The translations under genes and the position numbers were made by a program. DNA of 64,000 nt from positions 1-64,000 of the forward strand of contig JADJPG010000022.1 of NCBI GenBank assembly GCA_016713365.1, written 5' to 3'. Numbering within the stretch: the stretch's first letter is position 1; every line of letters starts with the position of its first letter. Below, piece by piece: positions 7,878 to 17,027 of the stretch. The notes below the pieces were generated by a model that worked only from the letters and a program-made list of their open reading frames with translations, had not been told where the DNA came from and searched no databases. This DNA comes from Verrucomicrobiota bacterium. Lineage in GTDB: Bacteria > Verrucomicrobiota > Verrucomicrobiia > Limisphaerales > JADJPG01.

Positions 7878-8756
7878 TTAACCCATCGCCATCTGGGCGG
7901 TGGTGATTTCCAAAAGTTCCTTCGTGATGTTCGCCTGACGCAGCTTGTTGTATTCGAGCGTGAGGTCCTTGATGAGCTGCTTGGCGTTGTCCGTCGCGTT
8001 CTTCATCGCCACCATGCGCGAGCTGTGCTCAGACGCCTTGGCTTAGAGGAGGAATTGATAGACCTGAAAATTGACGTAGTGCGGCAGGAGGTTGCCCAAG
8101 ACCGCGGTCGGATCCGGCTCAAAGAGGTATTCGAGCTCGCTCTTCTTCAACTGACCGCCATCGCCATGACCATCCACCCCGGCTTCCAACGCGTGAATCT
8201 GTCCGATGGGCAGCAATGGACGCAGGTCGGGCTTCTGGGTAAGCGTGTTGATGAAGTTCGTATAGAGGACATCCACGCGATCCACCTCACCACTGAGGAA
8301 CATCTCCTGGGCGAACCTGGAAATGGCACGCGCCTCGGAGAACATCGGATTGTCCTTGTAGGTGAACTCCGCCGCGAGATTACGCTTCGTCCGCGAAATA
8401 AACTGCGCACCCTTCTTGCCGGCACAGATGTAAACCGTCGTGTCCTTGTCGAGCTTGCCCGCTTCACGGAGCAAGTTCGAGTTGAGCGCGCCGCAAAGTC
8501 CCTTGTCCGTGCTGACGAGGATCACCGCGCGCTTCTTGCCGCCGCGAACCTCCATCAGCGGATGCGTGAACTCACCCGCGCCTTCGGTCACAGCCGAGAG
8601 CACATCGTTCATCAAGGTGGCGTAAGGGCGGCCCGCCAAAGCGGCCAGCTGCGCCTTGCGCATCTTCGACGACGCGACCATCTGCATGGCCTTCGTGATC
8701 TGCGCCGTGTTCTTGACCGACTTGATGCGTCGGCGGATGTCGCGTGTGCTCGGCAT
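7878..8756 (-). CDS. atpG: F1Fo ATP synthase subunit gamma, with an in-frame TAA
   Basis: The first 237 codons (MPSTRDIRRRIKSVKNTAQITKAMQMVASSKM) are a normal gamma N-terminus and nucleotide-flanking domain. Codon 238 is TAA (8043-8045). The same frame then continues with AKASEHSSRMVAMKNATDNA and ends ELLEITTAQMAMG at a TAA at 7878-7880. The continuation is the highly conserved C-terminal rotor helix of gamma, and the full frame gives 292 codons, the usual family length. Glutamate is common at this position, so GAA to TAA is a one-base change. Gamma without this helix would not be expected to couple rotation. The cause could be sequencing error, readthrough or a real nonsense mutation. Confidence 0.9.
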
Positions 8757-8769
8757 GAGAGCTTAGGGC

Positions 8770-10296
8770 TTAACGATAGGTCTGCTTGAACTCGCTGACC
8801 GCTGCCTTCAAGTCCGCCGCGAGGGCATCATTGATGGCGCCTTCCTTGCGGACGCGGTCGAGGAGAGCCTGCTTCCGGTTCGAGAGGAACTCGGTCAACT
8901 TGTTTTGGAAATCCTTCACCTTCTCAACCGCCACGTCATCAAGGAAGGCGTTCTGCATCGTCCACAGAATCGTCGCCTGCACTTCGACCGGCAACGGGTT
9001 GTATTGGTTCTGCTTGAACAGCTCGACGATGCGCTTGCCGCGTTCGAGGATGCCCTGCGTCTTCGCATCGAGGTCGGAACCGAATTGCGCGAACGCCGCG
9101 AGCTCGCGATATTGGGCGAGGTCACCCTTGATACGACCGGCGACCTGCTTCATCGCCTTGATCTGGGCGGCGGAACCGACGCGAGAGACGGAGAGACCGA
9201 CGGAAATCGCCGGACGCACGCCTTGGTAGAACAAGTCGGTTTCGAGGTAAATCTGGCCGTCCGTAATCGAGATGACGTTCGTCGGAATGTAAGCCGACAC
9301 GTCGCCCGCCTGCGTTTCGATAATCGGCAGAGCCGTCAAGGACCCGCCGCCGCTGCGTTCGTTCACACGGGCGGAACGTTCGAGCAAACGGCTGTGGAGA
9401 TAGAAGACGTCACCCGGATACGCCTCGCGACCGGACGGACGCTTCAAAACGAGCGACACCTGGCGGTAAGCTACGGCCTGCTTGGAAAGATCATCATAGA
9501 TGATGAGCGCATCCATGCCATTGTCCATGAACCATTCACCCATCGACGCGCCAGCGAACGGCGCGAGATACTGTGCAGCGGCCGGAGCATCAGCACCGGC
9601 GGCCACGATGATGGTGTATTCCATCGCGCCCGCCTTTTCCAACTCGGCGATGACGCGCGCGATGTTGGACTGCTTCTGGCCGACTGCGACGTAGATGTTG
9701 TAAACCGGACGGAAGCCAGCCTCGTTCGCGTTCTGCTTGTTGATGCGCGCCTGATTGATCATCGTGTCCACGCCGATCGTGGTCTTGCCCGTCGAACGGT
9801 CACCAATGATCAATTCGCGCTGACCGCGGCCCACCGGAATCATCGCGTCAATCGCCATGATGCCCGTCTGGAGCGGCTGGCTGACGGATTTACGCTTAAT
9901 GATGCCAGGAGCGATTTTCTCCACCGGATAGAAAGCGTCTTCCTTAATCGGGCCCTTGCCGTCCACCGGACGACCAAGCGTGTCAACCACGCGGCCGAGC
10001 AATCCCTTGCCAACCGGCACAGAGAGCAGCTTGCCGGTGGTCTTGACCTCGGTGCCTTCGCGGATGCTCAGGTAGTCACCCAAAACAATGGCGCCGACCT
10101 CGGTTTCTTCGAGGTTCAGCGCGATGCCGATGACACCGTTGCCGAAATCGAGCATCTCGTTGAGCATCGCCTCGGTCAGGCCTTCGATCTTGGCCACGCC
10201 GTCGGAGATTTCGCGGACGATGCCGACGTTCTGCTTGGTCACCGACGTTTTAAGGCCGGAGATTTGCGCTTCAATTTCCTGGAGAATCGAACTCAT
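8770..10296 (-). CDS. atpA: F1Fo ATP synthase subunit alpha
   Basis: A 508-residue protein with the alpha N-terminal barrel (GIVREISDGVAKIEGLTEAMLNEML), the P-loop GDRSTGKTTIGVDT (about residue 170), and the family signature PAISVGLSVSRVGSAAQ. Alpha carries the non-catalytic nucleotide sites and forms the hexamer with beta. It lies between atpH (28 bp upstream) and atpG (13 bp downstream). Start and length agree with the family. A long opposite-strand open frame over this gene is a shadow. Confidence 0.98.
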   Translation of the reverse strand: MSSILQEIEAQISGLKTSVTKQNVGIVREISDGVAKIEGLTEAMLNEMLDFGNGVIGIALNLEETEVGAIVLGDYLSIREGTEVKTTGKLLSVPVGKGLLGRVVDTLGRPVDGKGPIKEDAFYPVEKIAPGIIKRKSVSQPLQTGIMAIDAMIPVGRGQRELIIGDRSTGKTTIGVDTMINQARINKQNANEAGFRPVYNIYVAVGQKQSNIARVIAELEKAGAMEYTIIVAAGADAPAAAQYLAPFAGASMGEWFMDNGMDALIIYDDLSKQAVAYRQVSLVLKRPSGREAYPGDVFYLHSRLLERSARVNERSGGGSLTALPIIETQAGDVSAYIPTNVISITDGQIYLETDLFYQGVRPAISVGLSVSRVGSAAQIKAMKQVAGRIKGDLAQYRELAAFAQFGSDLDAKTQGILERGKRIVELFKQNQYNPLPVEVQATILWTMQNAFLDDVAVEKVKDFQNKLTEFLSNRKQALLDRVRKEGAINDALAADLKAAVSEFKQTYR

Positions 10297-10324
10297 AGCT
10301 CTATTTCAAATGATCACTGGGGTC

Positions 10325-10717
10325 TTAAAGACTTTCCGCCAAACTGTTCAAGCGCGCCTGCACGCTGCCGTCATACACATCACTGCCGACCTTCACACGA
10401 AGGCCGCCGATCAGCTCGCGGTTCACCGCGAATTCCACCTGCAATCCCTGTCCGTAGCGACGAGCCAGACTGGCCTTGATGCTTTCCTTCAACTCGGGCG
10501 CCGTCTCCACCGCGTTCTCGACGCGGGCCGAGCGGCGATCAATGTCCAGCTTCACCAAACGCTGAAAGTGGGAGAGAATCGCCACGTAACCGCGCGGCTT
10601 CTGCGCGATCACCGATTGCACCGCCTGACGAACCTTCGCATCTTCGAGCACGCCATTGGTGCGGCATGTCAGAAAGAGATGCTTCGCGTCGCGGCGGGCT
10701 TGTTTGGAAATCTTCAT
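10325..10717 (-). CDS. atpH: F1Fo ATP synthase subunit delta (short form)
   Basis: A 130-residue protein. Its C-terminal half carries the conserved delta region, here LQVEFAVNRELIGGLRVKVGSDVYDGSVQARLNSLAESL. Typical delta subunits are about 175-180 residues, so this one is short in the N-terminal helical domain, which binds the top of F1; the start MKISKQARRDAKHLFLTCRTNG looks genuine. Delta joins the peripheral stalk to F1. Its place between atpF and atpA supports the call. Confidence 0.9.
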   Translation of the reverse strand: MKISKQARRDAKHLFLTCRTNGVLEDAKVRQAVQSVIAQKPRGYVAILSHFQRLVKLDIDRRSARVENAVETAPELKESIKASLARRYGQGLQVEFAVNRELIGGLRVKVGSDVYDGSVQARLNSLAESL

Positions 10718-10741
10718 GCAGGTCGCAGATTTCGAAATCGA

Positions 10742-11287
10742 CTAGGCAGCCAGCTGACGATTGGTTTCCTCGGCCAGGCGACGCTGATCTTCCGGAGTGA
10801 GCACCTTGCCCGTCACCTGAATCGCCGCCTTCACCGCGAGCGTTCCAATTTCTTTGCGCAGCTCGGACTTCATCCGCGCGAGTTCCGCATCGTTCGATTG
10901 GCGAGCCTTGTTAATGATATCCTGCGCGGCAGCGACCGCCTTCTGCGTTTCGGTCTCAGTGACCTTCGCGGCGGCGGCGCGGGCTTCTTCGATAATCTTG
11001 TTCGCCTGCGTGCTGGCCTGATTAATCAGTTCCTGGGACTTGGCCTGGGCATTCGCGAGATCGCGTTTGATCTGCTCCGCATCAGCCAAGCCTTTGGCGA
11101 TGGTCTGGCGGCGCTGTTCCAGCACCGTCAAGATCGGCTTGTAGGCAAAGCGATGCAGCAGGAAGGCCACGATGCAGAAGCTGACCACCTGCGAGATGAA
11201 CAGCGAGGTGTTGAAGCCGAACTGCTCGCCAGTCTGTTTGGCGATGTCGCCGATTCCGGCGGCGGCGATGAACAAGGTCTGATGCAT
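10742..11287 (-). CDS. atpF: F1Fo ATP synthase subunit b
   Basis: A 181-residue protein with one N-terminal membrane helix (FISQVVSFCIVAFLLHRFAY) and a long charged coiled coil (VLEQRRQTIAKGLADAEQIKRDLANAQ onward). This is the dimeric peripheral stalk that holds F1 still against the rotor. It lies 65 bp after atpE. That gap contains a strong hairpin. There is a single b gene, with no b' paralogue in the operon. Confidence 0.95.
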   Translation of the reverse strand: MHQTLFIAAAGIGDIAKQTGEQFGFNTSLFISQVVSFCIVAFLLHRFAYKPILTVLEQRRQTIAKGLADAEQIKRDLANAQAKSQELINQASTQANKIIEEARAAAAKVTETETQKAVAAAQDIINKARQSNDAELARMKSELRKEIGTLAVKAAIQVTGKVLTPEDQRRLAEETNRQLAA

Positions 11288-11316
11288 AGTGAACTAAACT
11301 TTTCGTGATGCCATTT

Positions 11317-11346
11317 TCAGGCGCGGGGTTTCAGCCCCGCGCCTGA
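11317..11346. other. Intercistronic hairpin between atpE and atpF
   Basis: A perfect 12-bp stem (11317-11328 with 11335-11346, GC-rich core GGCGCGGGG/CCCCGCGCC) closes a 6-base loop. No T-run follows on the minus strand, so it does not look like a terminator. A stabilising or processing role that raises atpE yield relative to the downstream genes is inference. Confidence 0.7.
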
Positions 11347-11352
11347 GATTGT

Positions 11353-11565
11353 TTACTTCGCGAGGAAGATCGCGAAGAACACGATACCTTCAGCGAAGGC
11401 AGTGCTCAGAATGGCTTGCACGAGAATCTTCGTAGCAGCGCCAGGATTCCGACCAACCGCTTCGGAGGCCTTCATGCCGATCATTCCGACACCAATCGCA
11501 GCGCCAGCCGCAGCAAAGGCGACGTGCAGGTTTCCGGTCATTTCAGCGAGTAATGGCATCAACAT
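11353..11565 (-). CDS. atpE: F1Fo ATP synthase subunit c
   Basis: A 70-residue hairpin proteolipid with two membrane helices. The loop contains the conserved RNPGAA, and the ion-binding carboxylate is Glu59 in STAFAEGIVFF. Multiple copies form the rotor ring. The first helix (AAAGAAIGVGMIGMKASEAVG) lacks an obvious sodium-type Gln/Glu signature, so proton coupling is more likely, but this is inference. It lies 68 bp after atpB. Confidence 0.96.
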   Translation of the reverse strand: MLMPLLAEMTGNLHVAFAAAGAAIGVGMIGMKASEAVGRNPGAATKILVQAILSTAFAEGIVFFAIFLAK

Positions 11566-11633
11566 ATGTGTTTCCTTTTAGTTGTTTCTCAGCGACGCCC
11601 GCAGTCTTGCCACGGTCCCGCCGCTGAAATCTT

Positions 11634-12632
11634 TCAGTGGGCGGCCTTTTCGTGACCATGACCATGTCCATGACTCTCTTCATCATGAGTGCAGATGAGG
11701 AGGGTGAACACTGCGGTAAGCAACATGAACACGAGCGCTTGCACCAAGCCGACCAGCAGCTCCATCGCGTAAAACGGCAGCGGCAGCAGCCAGCCAAAAT
11801 AGGTACCCCCCATCAGCGCCATCGTTTCCAGCATGTTCTCACCAGCGAAAATATTTCCGTAAAGACGGAAGCTCAGCGACACCGGACGGAAGACGATGGA
11901 GACAACCTCCAGCACGCCAACCGCAAGGAAGACGACAATCATCAAGACTTTCAACGCACCCGTCGTATCGCCCTTGGGACCGAAGATGTGCATCAAGAAA
12001 CCGCCAGGCCCATTGGCCTGCAGCGCCCATACCGTCCAGCAGGCGAAGAAAACCATGGCCATCGCGAGCGTCATGTTCAGGTCCGCGTTCACACCACGAA
12101 GAATCGGGCGCGAAATATGATGAAGATGACCGTTGGCGTCCGGCGTTCCCCAACCAATCGTGCCGACGCCGGGAATCAAACTGAACCAGTTCGTAAAGAG
12201 AATGAAGATGAAGAGCGTCGCGAAGAACCAAAACGTCTTCTTCACCAAGTCGTGCCCAATGATTCCTTCAAGGAATCCATAGAGCCCTTCGACCAACCAC
12301 TCCCAAAAGTTCTGCGCACCGGCCGGAACCTGCTGGATGTTCTTGGTCGCTACTCGGGCGAAGACGATGATTCCAATAGCAACGATCCAAGTGAGGATCA
12401 TCGAGTTGGTGACAATCAGAGGCCCCAGATGAAACTGCGGCGCCGCGGTAGGCAGGCCGTGATGTTCACCACCGCCATGCGTATCAGCCCCGTGCGCCGC
12501 TTCGACTGCCTGACCTGCCGCTGCCGTCGCATCATGCGCCGCGTCCGCCGCCCAACCAGACAGCGGCAAGGCGACCATCGCCGCCACCGCCAGCATTACC
12601 AAAATTGCCCTGAGTTGTTGCATTGACTTCAT
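11634..12632 (-). CDS. atpB: F1Fo ATP synthase subunit a
   Basis: About 332 residues from the ATG at 12632; a GTG seven codons upstream (12653) is also possible. The N-terminus is a signal-like helix (ILVMLAVAAMVALPLSGWA) followed by an Ala/His-rich extension. The membrane core then has five to six helices, with the essential arginine in SLSFRLYGNIFAGE and a late helix LLVGLVQALVFMLLTAVFTLL. Subunit a forms the ion half-channels next to the c-ring. The C-terminus is histidine-rich (ESHGHGHGHEKAAH). It is the first gene of the atp operon; no atpI or atpZ gene was found upstream. Confidence 0.95.
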   Translation of the reverse strand: MKSMQQLRAILVMLAVAAMVALPLSGWAADAAHDATAAAGQAVEAAHGADTHGGGEHHGLPTAAPQFHLGPLIVTNSMILTWIVAIGIIVFARVATKNIQQVPAGAQNFWEWLVEGLYGFLEGIIGHDLVKKTFWFFATLFIFILFTNWFSLIPGVGTIGWGTPDANGHLHHISRPILRGVNADLNMTLAMAMVFFACWTVWALQANGPGGFLMHIFGPKGDTTGALKVLMIVVFLAVGVLEVVSIVFRPVSLSFRLYGNIFAGENMLETMALMGGTYFGWLLPLPFYAMELLVGLVQALVFMLLTAVFTLLICTHDEESHGHGHGHEKAAH

Positions 12633-12723
12633 CAAATCGGCCGACGTGAACACACTTTTCGCGCCTCAAACTTCAACTGAAAACCCGACTGAATGTCGGA
12701 AGAGGCCGAGACGTTGCCGGAAC

Positions 12724-12737
12724 GTGAAAAGTTTCAC
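12724..12737. promoter_or_regulatory. Short palindrome upstream of atpB
   Basis: GTGAAA-AG-TTTCAC is a perfect 6-2-6 inverted repeat in the 230-bp gap between znuB and atpB. On the minus strand it lies about 92 bp before the atpB ATG. It could be an operator or a weak hairpin. No convincing -35/-10 pair was found nearby. Confidence 0.3.
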
Positions 12738-12862
12738 AAGGGTTTTTTTCTGCGAATCACGCACTTTGAAAAATTGCTCATCCAGAGGTGGAATTGAACT
12801 AATGTGAAGTGTTCGAACGGGCGCAGTTAAGCATCCATTCGCGTCCGTCACCGAGACAAACA

Positions 12863-13738
12863 TCATTTCGCCGAAGTGCGTTCGAGAAACAACTTTTTCA
12901 CCACCAGCGCGGCTCCATAGAGCAATCCCAGCAGCGCGACATCCGTCGGGCCAACAGGCAGATCCCAGCGATACGCGATGTAGAATCCGACGACGGCAGC
13001 GACGCTTCCAATCGCTGACGCGAGAATCGCAAACTGGCGCATGGTGTTGGCCAGCAGATGCGCCGTGAGTGCTGGCAGCAGCAGGAATCCGAAAGTCACC
13101 AAAGGCCCGACGCTCAATACCGACATTGAAATCGTGAGCCCAATCAACACGAACAGCAGCGCGTCCCAACCGAGCACGTTCTTCTTCAAGCTCACCGCCA
13201 TGTCGCGATCGAATGACACAAGCATGAACTCTTTCTGGAAGAGGAATAGCGCGACCACGACGACACCAAACGTTCCAGCGGTCAGGACCAGGTCTGAATT
13301 CGCCACCGCGATCACTTCGCCCTTCATGCGATCCAGCAAACCGTGTTCGCCAAACGGATTCTTCACGAGCAACAGAATACTCCACGCGCCCGCCAGCGCG
13401 TAAGCTGCGCCGACGCGTCCTTCCACCGAACCACGTCCGCGCCTCTCCATCACCGCGAAAAACAAAATCACCGCCAGCGTCAGGACGGTGGAACCTGCAA
13501 ACGCGAGCAGATTTTCACTGCGCTCCTCGACATGCGGAATGATGTGCCACGTATGCAAGGCAAACGCGGCCGCGATTCCGCAGGAGGAAACTTGTGGCAG
13601 CGCGACGCCCATGAAGACCAACCGCCGAAGCACGAGGAACACGCCCACCAATGGACACGTCATGCCGACCAGCAGGCTGACGTAGACGGAATTCCGGAGG
13701 AGGAAATCGGGAGAAAGGATTTCGAGCAGCGTTTCCAT
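12863..13738 (-). CDS. znuB: Zinc/manganese ABC transporter permease
   Basis: A 291-residue membrane protein of the ABC-3 family, with about eight hydrophobic segments. It starts with the family-typical LLRNSVYVSLLVGMTCPLVGVFLVLRRLVFMGVALPQVSSCG and has the conserved VGPLVTFGFLLLPALTAHLLA near residue 205. It forms the inner-membrane channel for Zn2+ or Mn2+. It lies 1 bp after the ATPase gene and is the last gene of the transporter operon. Zinc specificity is inferred from the neighbours. Confidence 0.9.
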   Translation of the reverse strand: METLLEILSPDFLLRNSVYVSLLVGMTCPLVGVFLVLRRLVFMGVALPQVSSCGIAAAFALHTWHIIPHVEERSENLLAFAGSTVLTLAVILFFAVMERRGRGSVEGRVGAAYALAGAWSILLLVKNPFGEHGLLDRMKGEVIAVANSDLVLTAGTFGVVVVALFLFQKEFMLVSFDRDMAVSLKKNVLGWDALLFVLIGLTISMSVLSVGPLVTFGFLLLPALTAHLLANTMRQFAILASAIGSVAAVVGFYIAYRWDLPVGPTDVALLGLLYGAALVVKKLFLERTSAK

Positions 13739-13739
13739 C

Positions 13740-14459
13740 TCAGGAAAAATGGAGGTTCAACATCTCCTCCAGTTTGTCGCGCGTCAGCATGGCTTCAACC
13801 CGTCCTTGCGACGCCTCGCCATTGCGAAGCCAGATGACCTCCTCGACACAACGTTTCATCACCGCCAGATCGTGGTTCACCATGAGGATCGTCAACTTCT
13901 GCTCGCGATGAATGCGGGACAGCAGTTCCATGATCGCCTGTGACGCGGCGGCATCGATGCCCGCCGTCGGTTCGTCGAGGATCAGCAAATCCGGTTTCGC
14001 CGCGAGCGCCCGCGCAATGAGCACGCGTTGCTTTTGACCGCCGGACAATTCGGAGAAGCGGCGCCCGGACAAGTCCCCTGCCCCGGCAAGTTCAAGACAC
14101 TGACGCGCGAAGCTCTTGTCCTCGCGCGCGAAGAATCGTCCCGCGGCTACGCGACCGGAGCAGCCCATCAACGCGACCTCGAGACTGGAAAGGAGGAAGA
14201 TGGAGTCCAGCGCTTCGCGTTGCGGAACATAACCGAGCACCGGATCACGGCCAGCACATGGCGCGAACTGAACTTTGCCGCTCAACGGCGGCGTGACGCC
14301 GATGATGGTTTTGAGGAGAGTTGATTTTCCGGAGCCGTTGGAACCCAGCAAACCCGTGAAGCTCCCACGCGGCACGTGCAGCGTCACACGCGGCAGGACG
14401 ACGCGGCGGCTGTAGCCCACCGCCACGTCATCCATTCGCAAGAGCCAGTTATCCGTCAC
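13740..14459 (-). CDS. znuC: Zinc/manganese ABC transporter ATP-binding protein
   Basis: A 239-residue ABC ATPase with Walker A GSNGSGKSTLL, signature RFSELSGGQKQRVLIARAL, Walker B LLILDEPTAGID and the switch histidine in TILMVNHDLAV. It powers uptake through the adjacent permease. Its ATG overlaps the znuA stop by 4 bp and znuB follows after 1 bp, so the three are translationally linked. Confidence 0.93.
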   Translation of the reverse strand: MTDNWLLRMDDVAVGYSRRVVLPRVTLHVPRGSFTGLLGSNGSGKSTLLKTIIGVTPPLSGKVQFAPCAGRDPVLGYVPQREALDSIFLLSSLEVALMGCSGRVAAGRFFAREDKSFARQCLELAGAGDLSGRRFSELSGGQKQRVLIARALAAKPDLLILDEPTAGIDAAASQAIMELLSRIHREQKLTILMVNHDLAVMKRCVEEVIWLRNGEASQGRVEAMLTRDKLEEMLNLHFS

Positions 14460-15373
14460 TTCTGTTCCTTCAATGCCGCTATGATCTGCGCGACATCGTA
14501 GTCAAACAGGCCGAAGTAGTCCTTAATTTTTTCGTTCCCACCCACCATGCCCGGAACGATCACCAGTTTGGCTCCAATCGCATCCGCGACATACTGCGGC
14601 GTTTTGCGTGGGCGATTCGGCTCGATCAACACGAGCTTCGCGCCGGCCTCCTTCACGCGCGGGATCAGCGCGTTGATGTGCGATGGGGATGGTTCGATGC
14701 CGGGCTTCGGCTCGATCTGCCCGACGATCTCCAGTCCAAACCGCGACGCGAAGTAATCGTAGGACTTGTGATACGTGACGACCTTGGTGCCGCGCAGTGG
14801 CGCCATTGCCGTGGTCCATTCCGCGAGTTTCTGGTCGAGTTGATCGAGGAACCGTTTCAGGTTCGCCTGATAGATGTAGCCGTTCGCGGAATCCAGCTTC
14901 GTGAAGACCTCCGCCAGATGCGTCGCCATGATCTTCCCGTTCGCCGGATCGTGCGCGAAGTGCGGATTACCCGCCGGATGCACATCACCCATTGAACGAT
15001 CAACGGGCACCGGCGGAACGCCAATCAGCGCGATACCCTGAGACATCAAGACGTGTCCGGGCGCGTCGCCGAGAATCTTGGGATTGCGCGCGTTGTTCAC
15101 CAGCGCGGGCAGCCAGCCAACTTCCATTTCCGCGCCGCCTTCGAGCAGAACATCCGCTTGGTTCAACACGCGAATGTAGCTCGGACGCGCATCGATGAAA
15201 TGGGGATCCTCAGTTCCGCGAGCCAGCGAAGTCACCTTCACTTGATCGCCACCGACCGCCTCGGCGATCGCGCCGTAGTCCGGCAGCGTCGCCACCACGT
15301 TGAGCTTCGCCTGGACGGCAAAGGTAGCGAGCAGCGCCAGCGCCAGGCTCGCCACGAGAGTTTTCATTTTCAT
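14456..15373 (-). CDS. znuA: Zinc/manganese ABC transporter substrate-binding protein
   Basis: A 305-residue secreted cluster A-I binding protein with a clear signal peptide (ending FAVQAKL). Metal-ligand positions are visible: histidine in RGTEDPHFID, histidines in NPHFAHDP, histidine in VVTYHKSYDYF and the acidic residue near the C-terminus. It captures the metal in the periplasm for ZnuBC. There is no long His-rich loop of the classical ZnuA type, so manganese or another metal cannot be excluded. The outer-membrane porin gene lies 12 bp upstream. Confidence 0.9.
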   Translation of the reverse strand: MKMKTLVASLALALLATFAVQAKLNVVATLPDYGAIAEAVGGDQVKVTSLARGTEDPHFIDARPSYIRVLNQADVLLEGGAEMEVGWLPALVNNARNPKILGDAPGHVLMSQGIALIGVPPVPVDRSMGDVHPAGNPHFAHDPANGKIMATHLAEVFTKLDSANGYIYQANLKRFLDQLDQKLAEWTTAMAPLRGTKVVTYHKSYDYFASRFGLEIVGQIEPKPGIEPSPSHINALIPRVKEAGAKLVLIEPNRPRKTPQYVADAIGAKLVIVPGMVGGNEKIKDYFGLFDYDVAQIIAALKEQK

Positions 15374-15385
15374 ATGATCCTCAGT

Positions 15386-16932
15386 TCAGAACTTGTGCGC
15401 CGCGTGCGCGCCGAGCAGGAACTCGAGTTGCAACCATACCGAGTGATCGGTGCCAATGCCGTCGCGGTCGTCGTAGTTGTATTGCAGGCGGACCTTCGAG
15501 AACTCTGTGGGATACCACGTCAGGTTCGGCGAGAGACGCCAGCGCGTCGCGCGCATCGGATCGCGACCTACTGCGTCGCCGTTGAACGTCAGATCCAAAT
15601 TCTCGTAGTCCGCCTTGTCGCTCGCCACGTAGTCGAAGCGCAACCCGGCCACCCAGCCTTTGCGGAAGCCATAGAGAATCTGCGAGTAGAACCCGTAGTC
15701 GACCAGTGTCTCACCCGGTAACACCGCGGGCAGACCGGAATCCACGTCGATCAATTCACCGTCGTCGGCGGCGGCGTTGCCATTTTCGTCCCAGTCAAAT
15801 CCGCCCGCATTATAGCGCTGGAGCATCGCTTCCGTTTGCCACATCACGAAGGGAAACCCGCCCGAGTGATTCACCGGCTTCCACTTCCAAGTCAGGTCCA
15901 CGCCGTAGATTTGCGTGTCCGTACTGCCAGCGCCCTCGCCGCCGCGCGAATTAGGGCCGAACGCCGCGGACACACCACCAAGCAGCACCTGCGTGTCGGA
16001 CAGATCGAACGACACGGCGTAGCGCGGCGAGAACAGGAGGTCGCCAAGATTCCTCACGCCCCGGTCGTTGTCTGGATGGCGGAAACCAAACGGCAATCCT
16101 TCTTCCTCCTCTTCCCCGCCGTGACTGTGTCCGGCGCTGCGAAAGCCCGAAGCCGTTTCGCCCTGGCTGTTCTGCACGCCGAATGAGAATTCCGAGTAGA
16201 ACGGTGTCGGCGCGAGCCACGCCAACCGCGCGCCGGGATTCCGCAATCCGTCCGCGCCGAACATCCGGCCGCTGACGAGGGCGTATCAACGAAATTCCAC
16301 GCGTGTAGATGCGTCGGGTTGTGGCGACCGAAGTCCGTAAGAATCTGCCCGGCGCGCAGCGACAAGTTGCCGGGCAGAGTCATCGTTTCCAGCCATGCTT
16401 CCTCCACTTCGAGCAGGCTCTCGCCGCCCGAATCGATCGCAAAGGTCAGATTCGCGTTGCCCCGGAAATAAGGATCGACCGCGCCAGCCAGCGACATCTC
16501 CAAGCCCTGCAGCGTGAAGCCGCGCTGGTTCGGATCGTGACCACCAAGTTGAGTGCCGCCTTCGATATCGTCCGCCGTCGAGCCACCGACCGCGATATTG
16601 CCGACCAAACCAATGTCGAGATAGGTCGAGCCCTTCTTGGCCCGCAGAGGTTCGGTCATTGACCAAGGCTTGGCCGCCAAAGCATCCGTTGATGCTGCCG
16701 CCGTCGCATTGGTTGGGGCGGCCGCGGCCGGATGGGCTTTCTCGATGGTCTCAATCTTGCGATTCAGCTCGTCGATCACGCGCCGCTGTTCGTCGATGGC
16801 TTTCTGGAAACTTTCCGTCGCTTGCTTGAGCTGACGCTTGAGCGCTTCCACTTCGCTTGTCTCCTGGGCCTGCAACGCACTCGCGCCGAGGCAAAGGGCA
16901 GAAGACCAACCCAAAATCTGTTTCGTGTTCAT
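15386..16932 (-). CDS. Outer-membrane porin-like protein of the zinc operon (frameshifted)
   Basis: An N-terminal signal peptide is followed by a coiled coil (EVEALKRQLKQATESFQKAIDEQRRVIDELNRK) and then a long beta-barrel with alternating strands, ending in WLQLEFLLGAHAAHKF with the terminal Phe typical of outer-membrane proteins. The reading frame breaks at about 16277-16283: WNFVDTP changes to an unrelated frame, while the adjacent frame continues at once as LVSGRMFGADGLRNPGARL. Restoring one C in a CCC run gives 515 residues. I infer a porin that lets metal cross the outer membrane, because znuACB follows 12 bp downstream. The ATG at 16932 starts the signal peptide; one at 16965 is possible. 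Confidence 0.8.
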
Positions 16933-17027
16933 GAAATTGTTTTTCGGAATAAGCATGGAATCCACATGGACCCCACGCAGGAATACATTTAGGGAACTCC
17001 ACAGGCGAAACCCGTGGGCACGACAAA

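Noticed and set aside
8043..8045. Alternative genetic code reading TAA as glutamate
   Set aside because: Other genes in the window, such as the corrected atpG end and the 40.4-kb gene, finish normally at TAA, so reassignment is not supported.
8905..10479. A 524-codon open frame antisense to atpA
   Set aside because: Same reason: a shadow of atpA that also runs into atpH.
12666..13385. A 239-codon leftward frame overlapping znuB and the gap before atpB
   Set aside because: It lies in another frame of znuB, is arginine/tryptophan-rich, and has no membrane or domain pattern.
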